In this document: in pieces, positions 8,010-15,885 of the stretch | Layout: each line of letters opens with the position of its first letter | Numbering within the stretch: the stretch's first letter is position 1 | Assembly (NCBI RefSeq): GCF_001687335.1 | Contig: NZ_MAGO01000012.1 | Coordinates: forward strand, 1-64,000 | Direction: 5' to 3' | DNA from: Dissulfuribacter thermophilus | Lineage (GTDB): Bacteria > Desulfobacterota > Dissulfuribacteria > Dissulfuribacterales > Dissulfuribacteraceae | Length of the DNA: 64,000 nt | The notes under the pieces: generated by a model | Database searches by the model: none | Seen by the model: only the letters and a program-made list of their open reading frames with translations | What the model was told of the DNA's origin: nothing | Position numbers and translations under genes: made by a program

Positions 8010-8796
8010 GCCTTGCCTGTGAAGACTTTGGATAAAGCTTTATAAGTTTTTTCCAAATTATTTTAGCACTCTCTGGATCCCCAAGTTTGAAAAAGGCCAT
8101 TCCCTCTTTTAAGAGGGCAGCTGGAACCTTGTTGCTTTTGGGGTAGTCTTTAATCACCTTTTCATAGGCCAGTATGGCCTCTTCAAAACGATTCAAATTG
8201 TATTCGCATTCTCCTATCCAGAAGTGGGCATTGGGAACAAGTGCACCTTTTGGAAATTCTTTTACATATTTTTCAAGGGTGGTTCTGGCCTCTTTAAACT
8301 TTTTTTCCTTGATAAAGTCAAGGCCCTTTTGATAGATATCAATTCCAGTCTTTTTCGTCTTTTTTGCCTTATGTGCAACCTTATTTTGTTTTTCTTTTAC
8401 TGTACCTAGGAGTCTAAGCTCTTGTCTTAATTTTACGATATCTTGTTGGAGTGCGGCTACGACTTCCTGATTCTTTTCCCTATCAGAGGAATAGGTATGC
8501 TTCATTTCTTCGATCATTCCACTAATCCTCAGTAGTTCAGCATTTACTTCGTCGAGTTTGTTTTGGAAAACTGCCTGTCTGCTTCGCACCTCGAGAAGGC
8601 TGGATTCCCCGAATTGTTCTTGGGCCTTTTTCAAGGCTTGAACCTGCTGCTTTAACTCTAAGACAGCTTTTTCCAATTCCTGGTTTTTTTGTGAAAGGCT
8701 ATAGATACGTCTTTCTAGAAAAGTTACCTGCTCTTGGGGCGCACAGGCACTCAGTCCCAAGACTATGCAGACTATCAGAGCAGCGCTCTTATTCAT
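7978..8796 (-). CDS. cpoB: CpoB/YbgF-like Tol-associated TPR protein, lipoprotein form
   Basis: The 272-residue protein has a signal peptide ending LGLSAC (cysteine about residue 18), a long heptad coiled coil (about 20-130), a basic linker, then three TPR-like repeats (DIYQKGLDFIKEKKF, HFWIGECEYNLNRFEEA, LKEGMAFFKLGD). This is the layout of YbgF/CpoB, which links the Tol machine to peptidoglycan synthases during constriction. Enteric CpoB is soluble in the periplasm; here the lipobox predicts a lipid anchor. It follows tolB by 10 bases. The pal gene usually present between them is missing. Confidence 0.85.
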   Translation of the reverse strand: MNKSAALIVCIVLGLSACAPQEQVTFLERRIYSLSQKNQELEKAVLELKQQVQALKKAQEQFGESSLLEVRSRQAVFQNKLDEVNAELLRISGMIEEMKHTYSSDREKNQEVVAALQQDIVKLRQELRLLGTVKEKQNKVAHKAKKTKKTGIDIYQKGLDFIKEKKFKEARTTLEKYVKEFPKGALVPNAHFWIGECEYNLNRFEEAILAYEKVIKDYPKSNKVPAALLKEGMAFFKLGDPESAKIIWKKLIKLYPKSSQARLAKKQIERLG

Positions 8797-8806
8797 GTTG
8801 ACCTCC

Positions 8807-10081
8807 TTATTTAAACGTGTTTGGCCCCCAGAAAGGGGTGAGTGCCTCTTGTTTTTTTAAGGTTATAAGGCGTCTTTGACGTCTTCCATTTGCATCCATA
8901 ACATAAATGGACTTTTTTCCAAGTCGGTCTGAGGAGAAGAGTATCTGTCTGCCATCAGGTGACCAGGAAGGATTTTCGTTATTCCCTGAATAGGTAAGTT
9001 GTACTGGATCTCCTCCCTGGGGAGAAATGGTGAATATTTGAAACATACCGTTTGACCTTCCAACATAGACTATGCGCGTTCCACGGGGTGACCACTGGGG
9101 ATCAGTATTATATTTCCCCTCATAAGTTAAGCGCCTTACCTTCTTTGTCTCGACATCCATGATAAAGAGCTGTGGAGTACCGTATCTGTCAGATACAAAA
9201 ACCAGCTTTTTCCCATCGGGCGACCAACTGGGTGAACAGTTTATGCCAGGGCCACGGGTAAGTCGCTCAATGACCCTGCCGTTTAGATCAATGATGTAAA
9301 GATCGGGATTGCCGTCTTTACTTAGAGTAACAGCCAATTTATCCCCACTAGGATGCCACGACGGAGAAATATTTATACCTGCATAGGTAGCGAGTTTTCT
9401 GATGCTACGGTTTTTTAGGTCCTGAAGATATAGATGGGGTTTTCCGGAACCGTAAGAGGTGTAGACTATCCATTTGCCATCTGGGGATATCCTTGGGCTA
9501 ATTTTGATTGCTGGTCCATTTATTAGCCTTTCGAGATTGAAGCCATCAAAATCAGCAATAAATATAGATTTATTCTTCTTATCAGATCCTACGAATGTGA
9601 TCTTGCTTAGACTTACGCCACCCTCTCCAGTAATCTCTCTTACTACTAGATCAGTGAATCTATGGGCGATTTTTCGTATTGTGTAGGCATCCTTTGATCC
9701 CCTGTATCTCCGCCCTGTGATCATACGCTTCTCTCTTGCATCAAAAAGTCTCAACTCCACGTTTATTTTGTCATTCATCCTGACAAGTTTCCCAGTAATT
9801 ATGTATTCAATGACCGTTTCATAATCTTCATTAGGCGGTTGGTCTATAATTTTAAAAAAACCGTGGAAGTCCAAATCGTTTTTTAAAATCTTTTGGATCT
9901 TTTTTGAGAGTTCACGATTTTCAAAGGTCGAAGGTGACGTCTCAAATGCCTTTATTTCAATGGGAATAGATCTCAATATTGGTGCCGTAATGTCGATGTA
10001 AAGCCTTGCTTGTCCGGCCTTTGCCTCTAATAGGGTAAAGAGCAGGAATAAGAAGACCAAAAGATTCTTTGACCTGAACAT
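8807..10081 (-). CDS. tolB: Tol-Pal system beta-propeller protein TolB
   Basis: The 424-residue protein has a signal peptide, an N-terminal domain (about 25-160) and a C-terminal six-bladed propeller with repeated SPDGK / SWSPDG motifs. TolB in the periplasm binds Pal, and TolA/Q/R energise its release. The start at 10081 is chosen because AGGAG lies six bases upstream and the signal peptide then begins MFRSKNLLVF; the frame is open for 20 more codons to 10141 without a ribosome site. It is separated from tolA by an inverted-repeat element at 10151-10298. Confidence 0.93.
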   Translation of the reverse strand: MFRSKNLLVFLFLLFTLLEAKAGQARLYIDITAPILRSIPIEIKAFETSPSTFENRELSKKIQKILKNDLDFHGFFKIIDQPPNEDYETVIEYIITGKLVRMNDKINVELRLFDAREKRMITGRRYRGSKDAYTIRKIAHRFTDLVVREITGEGGVSLSKITFVGSDKKNKSIFIADFDGFNLERLINGPAIKISPRISPDGKWIVYTSYGSGKPHLYLQDLKNRSIRKLATYAGINISPSWHPSGDKLAVTLSKDGNPDLYIIDLNGRVIERLTRGPGINCSPSWSPDGKKLVFVSDRYGTPQLFIMDVETKKVRRLTYEGKYNTDPQWSPRGTRIVYVGRSNGMFQIFTISPQGGDPVQLTYSGNNENPSWSPDGRQILFSSDRLGKKSIYVMDANGRRQRRLITLKKQEALTPFWGPNTFK

Positions 10082-10150
10082 GGAATTCTCCTGTGACGAT
10101 ACTCTCTTTGGCACTTTAAACTGAGTTTGATCAAGAGGCAAGCTAGTAGG

Positions 10151-10298
10151 GTCAGGGCTATGTCAAAGTTTTGAGTTTTGAGTGTTGAGTTTTGAGTTGA
10201 AGGAAGAAAAAAGTGGTCAAGGTCGGCCTACACGGCGGTTCCTTGCACAAAGGTAATTCTTTTAAGGACCTTACCAACGACTTTGACATAGTCCTGGC
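10151..10298. repeat. 148-bp inverted-repeat element between tolA and tolB (MITE-like)
   Basis: The terminal inverted repeats are 19 bp with two mismatches (GTCAGGGCTATGTCAAAGT at 10151-10169; its inverted partner at 10280-10298). AGTAGG precedes the left end (10145-10150) and follows the right end (10299-10304), which looks like a 6-bp target duplication. The interior contains a heptamer array (10168-10199) and otherwise no open frame. It sits 16 bases from the tolA stop codon. Confidence 0.62.
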
Positions 10299-10313
10299 AG
10301 TAGGGTGGACAGT

Positions 10314-11228
10314 TCAGTCTTCTGGTTTAAATCTCACCCCTATTTCTAAAGGCCCTTGGCCAAGTTCTTTTGGAATCGGTGGAAATGAATCAACAGCCTC
10401 TATCGCCCTTTGTGCAGATTGATCAAAAAGTGCTTCTCCAGACCTCTTTTCAAAGTGGCTTAGCAGGATCTTTCCATCTTTTGAAATGGTTAGGACTATG
10501 ACGGCCTCGAGCTCTTTTTTATCTAAGAGTCCTTGGGGAAGTACCCAGTTGGAACGGATAATCTCCCATATCTTTGTAAAGTAGCGACGTAAGACCTCAT
10601 TTTCTCCAGAGTCTCCGCTGCTTCCCCTAGAAGAGATGTGTGTGGTTTCCTTGTGTTTTTTCTTTGCCTTTATCTCGCTTAGACGCTTTTTTAGATACTC
10701 TTCTTCTCTCTTTTCCTCCACTCGCCTTTTTAATCTCTCTATTCGCTCCCTTAGGAGGCGTTCCTCATCTATTTTCTTCACTGTTTCCTTATCTATTTTC
10801 TTTGTAGTCCTCTTTTTGGAGGGAGGCACTGATTTGGTAGACAGTGGTTTAGTCTTTTTTTCAACTGGCTTAGGCTTTTGAGGAGGCTTTCGTTTTGGTT
10901 TTGGTTTAACTTTGGGCTTTGGTTTTGGTTTAACCTTAGGTTCAGGTTTAGGCTTTGGTTTTTGTTTTGCCTTTAGAGACTTTTTTGTCTTTTCCTTAGT
11001 GGTTTTTGGAGGCGATTTAGGGGCCTTTGGCGTGGGCGTCTTTTTCTCTTCAGGGAAAAAGAGCTTAACTGTATAGACCTCTGGAAGTTTGTCCTTTTTT
11101 TCAAAGAGGGGAGCTACGAAAAAAAGGACAGTCCCCACTATTAGATGGAGTAAAAAAGACATTAAAAGGGCTACGGCCTTTTCATTCCGAGCCCCCTTGT
11201 TTTTGAGATAGGAATCCTTAGAAGCCAC
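10314..11228 (-). CDS. tolA: TolA/TonB-like energy transducer
   Basis: This 304-residue protein has one N-terminal membrane segment (about 17-42). A very long Lys/Pro-rich region follows (about 60-150, KPKPKP-type repeats), then a charged helix (about 150-195), then a C-terminal TonB/TolA domain with VLTISKDGKI. TolA spans the periplasm and transmits proton-motive force from TolQR to the outer membrane. It overlaps tolR by 11 bases. The proline-rich spacer is more TonB-like than the helical domain II of enteric TolA, but its position between tolR and tolB makes TolA the best name. Confidence 0.85.
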   Translation of the reverse strand: MASKDSYLKNKGARNEKAVALLMSFLLHLIVGTVLFFVAPLFEKKDKLPEVYTVKLFFPEEKKTPTPKAPKSPPKTTKEKTKKSLKAKQKPKPKPEPKVKPKPKPKVKPKPKRKPPQKPKPVEKKTKPLSTKSVPPSKKRTTKKIDKETVKKIDEERLLRERIERLKRRVEEKREEEYLKKRLSEIKAKKKHKETTHISSRGSSGDSGENEVLRRYFTKIWEIIRSNWVLPQGLLDKKELEAVIVLTISKDGKILLSHFEKRSGEALFDQSAQRAIEAVDSFPPIPKELGQGPLEIGVRFKPED

Positions 11229-11652
11229 CTTTTCTCTTTGATGGTCTGGTTACCAGGCCAATTTCTTCTATTCCGGCCTCTTTAAGATCGGCCATGATGC
11301 CTGCCACAAGCCCATAAGGAACCTCTTTGTCTGCTTTTAGGAGTACCTTGAGCTTTGGATCCTTTTTTTTCATTAGCCGAAGCTTTGCCTTCAATGCCCG
11401 CTTATCTAGCGAAATTGAATTAAGGTACAGTCTTCCGTTTTTGTCCACAGTAACAGTCTGAGGCCTCTCTTTTTGTGGCAGGGCCTTGGCAGTAGTTTCG
11501 GGTAGATCCACTTTAATACCCCTTGTCATCATTGGTGCAGTGATCATGAAAATAATAAGTAAGACCAGTACTACATCAACGAGAGGGGTAACATTGATCT
11601 CTGCTGCATATCGTCTTCTGCTATTTCTAGCTCCGTGGCCATGTGTCATCAT
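11218..11652 (-). CDS. tolR: TolR/ExbD-family biopolymer transport protein
   Basis: The protein is 144 residues from the start chosen here. One membrane helix carries the essential acidic residue in NVTPLVDVVLVLLIIFM, followed by a periplasmic domain with VDLPETTAK and a C-terminal GIEEIGLVT. Together with TolQ it forms the proton channel that powers TolA. The start at 11652 has TCCTTT (AAAGGA on the coding strand, 11661-11666) eight bases away. The longer open frame to 11712 runs into the dispersed repeat at 11670-11750 and is unlikely to be translated. Confidence 0.9.
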   Translation of the reverse strand: MMTHGHGARNSRRRYAAEINVTPLVDVVLVLLIIFMITAPMMTRGIKVDLPETTAKALPQKERPQTVTVDKNGRLYLNSISLDKRALKAKLRLMKKKDPKLKVLLKADKEVPYGLVAGIMADLKEAGIEEIGLVTRPSKRKGGF

Positions 11653-11669
11653 TGCTGCTGTCCTTTCTC

Positions 11670-11750
11670 GTATTTGCTTACAGGGCACCCCATCTACTGC
11701 GTTGTCGGGCATTCGACGTACGGGGAGTACGCCTTCATGCCCTCCGCCTT
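11670..11750. repeat. Partial copy (A) of the 109-bp palindromic repeat
   Basis: These 81 bases match the reverse complement of 23273-23353 with about eight mismatches by eye, roughly 90% identity, starting with GTATTTGC. The outer inverted arm found at 23245 is missing here, so this copy is truncated. It lies directly upstream of the tolR ribosome-binding site, inside the unusual tolQ-tolR spacer. Confidence 0.75.
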
Positions 11751-11836
11751 TTTACCAAACCGCTGATCAAAAGGCCATAATGGGTTTTTCCTTTATTTTC
11801 ATACGTTAACCTCGTTTGCTAAAAAAAAATTCATGA

Positions 11837-12320
11837 CGGTGTCAAGTGTGTACAAGAGCCAGCCCCAAAGGGGGGAATTATTCATGCTGCCTTCAAAGTC
11901 GGTATGGGCTGCAACTTGCGCCTTTACAACAAAAGCCCATTTAAAGAAACAGTGGGTGTACAGCACAAAGTAGGAGACGGCCAGAAGGGCAGCGCAACCC
12001 CTGGGGGACGGTTTGGTCGAACAGGACATGCGGAGCGCAAATAGGCCCGAAGCCCCGAAGGGGCTGAGGGGGCATGCATGGACGCATGCCCCGACCTTGT
12101 CGGCAGGGATGCCGACTAGGTCGGCCAAGCGGAGCATGTCCGAAGACTGAGACCATGTCCCACGGGGGGGGCGCCGCCCATCCCGTCCATTCCTATCCCA
12201 TAGCACTCCATTTCCACTCACTGCTCTTCTTGCATCTCTTAGGGGCATTTCCTTCTCTTTTAGCCTCCAACAAAAAACCACGGTGTCAAGTGTGTGCTAA
12301 GCCCAGCTCCCAAAGGGAGG
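11837..12320. repeat. GC-rich structured insert between tolQ and tolR, bounded by direct repeats
   Basis: Two similar segments beginning CGGTGTCAAGTGTGT (11837-11875 and 12281-12320) face the same way and enclose about 400 bases far richer in G and C than the neighbours. Within it GGACATGC (12024-12031) can pair with GCATGTCC (12134-12141). That stem closes three hairpins: 12051-12065 (AGCCCC/GGGGCT), 12069-12092 (9-bp stem) and 12091-12124 (7-bp plus 6-bp stems). A run of four G-tracts, a G-quadruplex pattern, follows at 12315-12334. The long open frames here show no family features, so I read it as non-coding. Confidence 0.6.
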
Positions 12321-12348
12321 GGGCAGGGGGAGGGCACCCTGTGAGCGA

Positions 12349-13068
12349 TTACCCTTTCTCTTGTTTGTTGTTATCGACAGCTTTTAGCGCCAGTGCCTCA
12401 GCAGCCAGTTGTCGTTCAACAAGGTTCAAAAAATCGTTTTTGAAACAATTGAGATTGCCCTCTACTTCAGAAATCCGTCCTGTGAACCAGTTATAGGCTA
12501 TTACTGCAGGAATTGCAGCCCCAAGGCCTACTGCAGTGGCAATTAACGCCTCTGAAATGCCAGGTGCCACTGTTGCAAGGGTGGCAGATCCCCTGACTCC
12601 AATTTCATGGAAGCTTCTCATGATGCCCCACACAGTACCAAAGAGTCCGATAAACGGTGACGCATTGCCTATGGTTGCAAGCCAGCTTATCCCGTTTTCA
12701 AGGTCCCAAAGTTGGATCACGATACCTTTATCAATAGCCCTTTCCACATTGTCAAGCCAGGCCTTCATGGCCCTTGGCCCTTTTATCTCTGATTGGAGCC
12801 TTTCGTATTCCCTATAGCCTTCCTGAAATACCCCTGCCATTGGAGACAGTTCAATGGTTTTGGAAAAATTGTAGAGATCTTGAAGGGAGCTGGTTTGCCA
12901 AAATACTTCCTGGAAACGGTCATCTTCTGTTAGGGCCCTTTTAAACTTTCTCGATTTGGCAATGATGATTCCCCAACAGGCGACTGAAAAGACAATCAGG
13001 ACAAGGAGTACAAATTTAACCAAAATACTGGCAGACAAGATGATATTTAGGATGGTTATGTTATTCAT
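12349..13068 (-). CDS. tolQ: TolQ/ExbB/MotA-family proton channel protein
   Basis: The 239-residue protein has three membrane segments: residues 12-35, then two close together (about 140-165 and 175-200) containing GLFGTVWGIMRSF and APGISEALIATAVGLGAAIPAV, the ExbB/TolQ core. It forms the pentameric channel around TolR. It starts 8 bases after mqnD stops, so it is probably co-transcribed with the menaquinone genes. The roughly 700-base gap to tolR is abnormal, since tolQ and tolR usually abut. Confidence 0.93.
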   Translation of the reverse strand: MNNITILNIILSASILVKFVLLVLIVFSVACWGIIIAKSRKFKRALTEDDRFQEVFWQTSSLQDLYNFSKTIELSPMAGVFQEGYREYERLQSEIKGPRAMKAWLDNVERAIDKGIVIQLWDLENGISWLATIGNASPFIGLFGTVWGIMRSFHEIGVRGSATLATVAPGISEALIATAVGLGAAIPAVIAYNWFTGRISEVEGNLNCFKNDFLNLVERQLAAEALALKAVDNNKQEKG

Positions 13069-13076
13069 AATATTTA

Positions 13077-13892
13077 CTAGTTCCTTTCTGAAAATATTCC
13101 TTTTTCGATACCAAGTGAGAAGAGAAATTCAACTGCCTTTTTACCATCTGTGCCAAGGGAGACTGAATAGTCGTTTACATACAGGCGGACATGATTCAAG
13201 ATAACTTCATCGTCTAGCTCCCTTGCCCATTTTTTCATGAAAGGCATGACCTCGTCTACGTTGTCCCAGGCATATACTATGCTCTGCCTCAAGGCTTTTT
13301 CAAACATTGACTTTACCTCAGGTTGAAAACGTCTTTTTAAGACTATACCGCCCAGGGGTATAGGGAGATGAGTCGAATCTTCCCACCATTTTCCAAGGTC
13401 AACTAGTAATCTTAGGCCTAGGTCCTCATATGTAAATCTAGTTTCGTGTATTATGAGCCCAGCGTCAAACTCTCCCATTTGTACCTTTTTGGGGATCTTC
13501 GAAAATAAAATGGGGACTGTCTCCTTAATATTGGGCTCAAAGAGTTTTAAAAGTAGATTAGCAGTGGTGTATTCACCAGGTATGGCCACTTTCTTACCTT
13601 TTAATTCTTCAAAATTAGAATCCTTTCTTGTAACTACAAGTGGTCCGCATCCCCAGCCGAGCGCGCTTCCAGCATCGAGTATTTGGTAATTATTCTGTAC
13701 AAGTCCTGCCAGGTGATAGGATACCTTGCTTACATCTAGCTCTTGTCTAAGCACCAATTGGTTGAGTTCTTCTACATCCCTAATGGTTACTTCAAGGTCA
13801 AAGGGGTGTGCTACCTTGTTATGTAGTAGTGCGTAAAACATGAATGTATCATTTGGGCAGGAAGATATGCCAAGGGTTAGTTTTTTATTCAT
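13077..13892 (-). CDS. mqnD: 1,4-Dihydroxy-6-naphthoate synthase
   Basis: The 271-residue protein begins LTLGISSCPNDTFMFYALL, the hallmark of MqnD. It retains the substrate-binding stretches VSKVSYHLAG, GSALGWGCGPLVV and the LGKWWEDSTHLPIPLGG segment. MqnD converts cyclic dehypoxanthine futalosine to 1,4-dihydroxy-6-naphthoate in the futalosine route to menaquinone. It overlaps mqnB by four bases (ATGA), which implies coupled translation. The radical SAM steps (MqnA/E/C) are not in this window. Confidence 0.94.
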   Translation of the reverse strand: MNKKLTLGISSCPNDTFMFYALLHNKVAHPFDLEVTIRDVEELNQLVLRQELDVSKVSYHLAGLVQNNYQILDAGSALGWGCGPLVVTRKDSNFEELKGKKVAIPGEYTTANLLLKLFEPNIKETVPILFSKIPKKVQMGEFDAGLIIHETRFTYEDLGLRLLVDLGKWWEDSTHLPIPLGGIVLKRRFQPEVKSMFEKALRQSIVYAWDNVDEVMPFMKKWARELDDEVILNHVRLYVNDYSVSLGTDGKKAVEFLFSLGIEKGIFSERN

Positions 13893-14596
13893 TTGAATAG
13901 CCTCTCAAAAAAGGATTTCAGTGAATCTAGCGCCAAATCAATCCTCCAATGTTCGCGACTGTCTCCTGCAATGTTACTTATAGAACGAACTTCCAAAAAG
14001 GGGATATTAAATTTCCTTGAGACCAAAAAGAAGGCTGCCCCCTCCATGTTTTCACACTGTGCATTAGTGAAATGGTATATGTTTGAGGCCCTCTCATGGG
14101 AAGCGCTTGTACACATACATGTGGCCATATCAGCTACCTTTAAAGATAGAGATTTTAGTGTCTTACCAATAATGGGTAAAGATTCGAAGTCCGGGGCAGT
14201 GATTTCATAATCAATGGCATCTCCTTTTATTTCAATATGTGAGATTGAGTCTCCACATCGTCCTAGGTCTCCAAATTTTTCTTTTTTGGCCAGAACCACC
14301 TCTCCAATACGGAAGTCATGGCTCACCTCTTTAAAAAGGCCACATAGGCCAAATAGGATGATAAGCTGAGGAGTAGGATTTTTTAGTAGGCACTCACATA
14401 AATTTATCCCCATATTTACTGGCCCTATGCCGGTGATCAAAAGGTTTTCAACACCTTGGCAGGAGTCCAGTATCGATGCCTCGAGCCTCGTTGGGGTTAC
14501 AAACAGAATTTTATCGGTGTCTATCGAGATCTCTTTCAAGCTACTCTGGCTAAGGCCTTCTGTGTAAGGCCTTCTCTGAGGCTTTTTAGAAATCAT
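13889..14596 (-). CDS. mqnB: Futalosine hydrolase
   Basis: This 235-residue protein of the nucleoside phosphorylase/MTAN fold contains ILFVTPTRLEAS at the start of the domain, LLITGIGPVNMGI, and the CENMEGAAFFLVS segment with the purine-binding Met-Glu. It releases hypoxanthine from futalosine. The adjacent mqnD fixes the pathway. About 27 residues precede the fold; they include a 14-base tandem duplication (roughly 14550-14577), and the AGGAGG site is only two bases from the ATG, so the true start might be further in. Confidence 0.88.
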   Translation of the reverse strand: MISKKPQRRPYTEGLSQSSLKEISIDTDKILFVTPTRLEASILDSCQGVENLLITGIGPVNMGINLCECLLKNPTPQLIILFGLCGLFKEVSHDFRIGEVVLAKKEKFGDLGRCGDSISHIEIKGDAIDYEITAPDFESLPIIGKTLKSLSLKVADMATCMCTSASHERASNIYHFTNAQCENMEGAAFFLVSRKFNIPFLEVRSISNIAGDSREHWRIDLALDSLKSFFERLFK

Positions 14597-14602
14597 GGCC
14601 TC

Positions 14603-15409
14603 CTACCCTATGCGAGAATAGTTGTGTTCCACAAGAGCCCCTCCAAGAACTATACCTTCGAGTATGACAATGCTCCCTGAGGCTGGAAAGTTGAGGTAAT
14701 ACGACACTATTAGGCCGAGGATCACGGTAGTTACTCCTATGAGTACAGACAGGAGTATTGCTGATTTTACGCTCTTTGAAATCAATAAGGCACTAGCCCC
14801 TGGAATTACCATTAACGCCGTCACCAAGAGGAGTCCAACGATCCGCATTCCAACAACCACCGTCACTGCCGTAATAATTCCCAGTATTACCTCTAGCCTA
14901 TGTGCCGATATCCCAGAGGCCTTAGCGCACTCTTTGTCAAATGTTATATATATAAGATCCTGATAGAACCAGCAAAACAAGCCAATGGTAAATGCGGCCA
15001 AAAAACCGGATATGATCACTTCATGGGGTTGGATGGTAAGGATGCTACCAAAAAGATAACTTAAAAGGTCTGCGTTAAAGTCTCCGGCAATGGTTGCAAT
15101 CACTACACCGAGAGCCATTCCAATGCTACTTAATATGCCTATACCAGTGTCACCCCCAAGTCCTGAATCTTCTTTCAACCGTATCATGAATACTGCCCCT
15201 ATGGCCGCAACCAATAGGGCCAAGAGCATTGGTTCATATCCCATTAAGAGCCCCAATGCAACACCGGCAAAGGTAGCGTGGGAAAGACCGTGGCCAATCA
15301 TGGCTTCGCGCCTCAAAACCATGAAGACTCCAAGTACGCTCGATGTTACGGCTAAAAGGCCTCCGGCAATGAAGGCTCTTTGCATGAATTCATATTGAAG
15401 TATTTCCAT
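14603..15409 (-). CDS. znuB: Metal ABC transporter permease, ZnuB/MntB family
   Basis: The 268-residue protein has about eight membrane helices. Family marks include EFMQRAFIAGGLLA near the start, REAMIGHGLSHATFAGVALG, and GMRIVGLLLVTALMVIPGA. It forms the membrane channel of an ABC importer for zinc, manganese or iron. The start at 15409 fits the family N-terminus, although AGGAG is only two bases away; a GTG at 15430 is the alternative. No binding-protein or ATPase gene lies next to it, so its partners must be elsewhere. mqnB follows six bases later. Confidence 0.85.
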   Translation of the reverse strand: MEILQYEFMQRAFIAGGLLAVTSSVLGVFMVLRREAMIGHGLSHATFAGVALGLLMGYEPMLLALLVAAIGAVFMIRLKEDSGLGGDTGIGILSSIGMALGVVIATIAGDFNADLLSYLFGSILTIQPHEVIISGFLAAFTIGLFCWFYQDLIYITFDKECAKASGISAHRLEVILGIITAVTVVVGMRIVGLLLVTALMVIPGASALLISKSVKSAILLSVLIGVTTVILGLIVSYYLNFPASGSIVILEGIVLGGALVEHNYSRIG

Positions 15410-15885
15410 ATCTCCTTTTCCAGCTTCCACGAAATGTAGAGTTCCCGTCCATATTGCCGTCGAAGGCGCTCGAGGTCTTTTGGGGGTATCTCATTTTTGA
15501 TGTGTTCGCAAAGATAATTAACGCAAAAGTGATATCTAACAAGGAGCGTACAGCCTGTTTCCCCTAAAAAAATACAAGTTGACGGATCTCTATGCCTTTG
15601 GGGGAGAGTGCAACCCAACAATAGATTTAAGATAAGTGTTGGTATTTCATACCATTGTTCAATTGCCCTTGAACAACATCCACTCCCCTGGTTGACTTTA
15701 GCGCAGCGAATACAAACCGAGGTTAGTCCAATGGACTGCATGAGCTCTTTGGAGCGATTGGCCTGGAGTCTCAGCTCTGGAAGGAGGGAAGACAGATTTT
15801 GTTCCTCAAAATAAAGGCCAACTGCTTGCTTGAGTCTAAGTGAAATAGAAATTTTTTTTGTTATGGAATCAGAGACCGCCACCAT
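15352..15885 (-). CDS. Cys-rich hypothetical protein upstream of znuB
   Basis: I do not recognise a family. The 177-residue protein is soluble. It has a CIRCAKVNQGSGCCSR cluster at about residues 56-71 and more cysteines near 93, 106 and 111, plus CVNYLCEHI near 120-129, which suggests metal or Fe-S binding. An amphipathic N-terminal part resembles a helical bundle. It overlaps the znuB coding region by 58 bases, which is long, but the same reading frame holds the Cys pattern up to that point. Location next to a metal permease makes a metal-linked role possible. Confidence 0.5.
   Translation of the reverse strand: MVAVSDSITKKISISLRLKQAVGLYFEEQNLSSLLPELRLQANRSKELMQSIGLTSVCIRCAKVNQGSGCCSRAIEQWYEIPTLILNLLLGCTLPQRHRDPSTCIFLGETGCTLLVRYHFCVNYLCEHIKNEIPPKDLERLRRQYGRELYISWKLEKEIWKYFNMNSCKEPSLPEAF

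Noticed and set aside
11799-12281. 160-codon open frame on the minus strand in the tolQ-tolR spacer
   Set aside because: No family features, odd composition (Arg/Pro/Cys-rich start, then unrelated), and it runs through the hairpins and direct repeats; best read as chance in GC-rich DNA.
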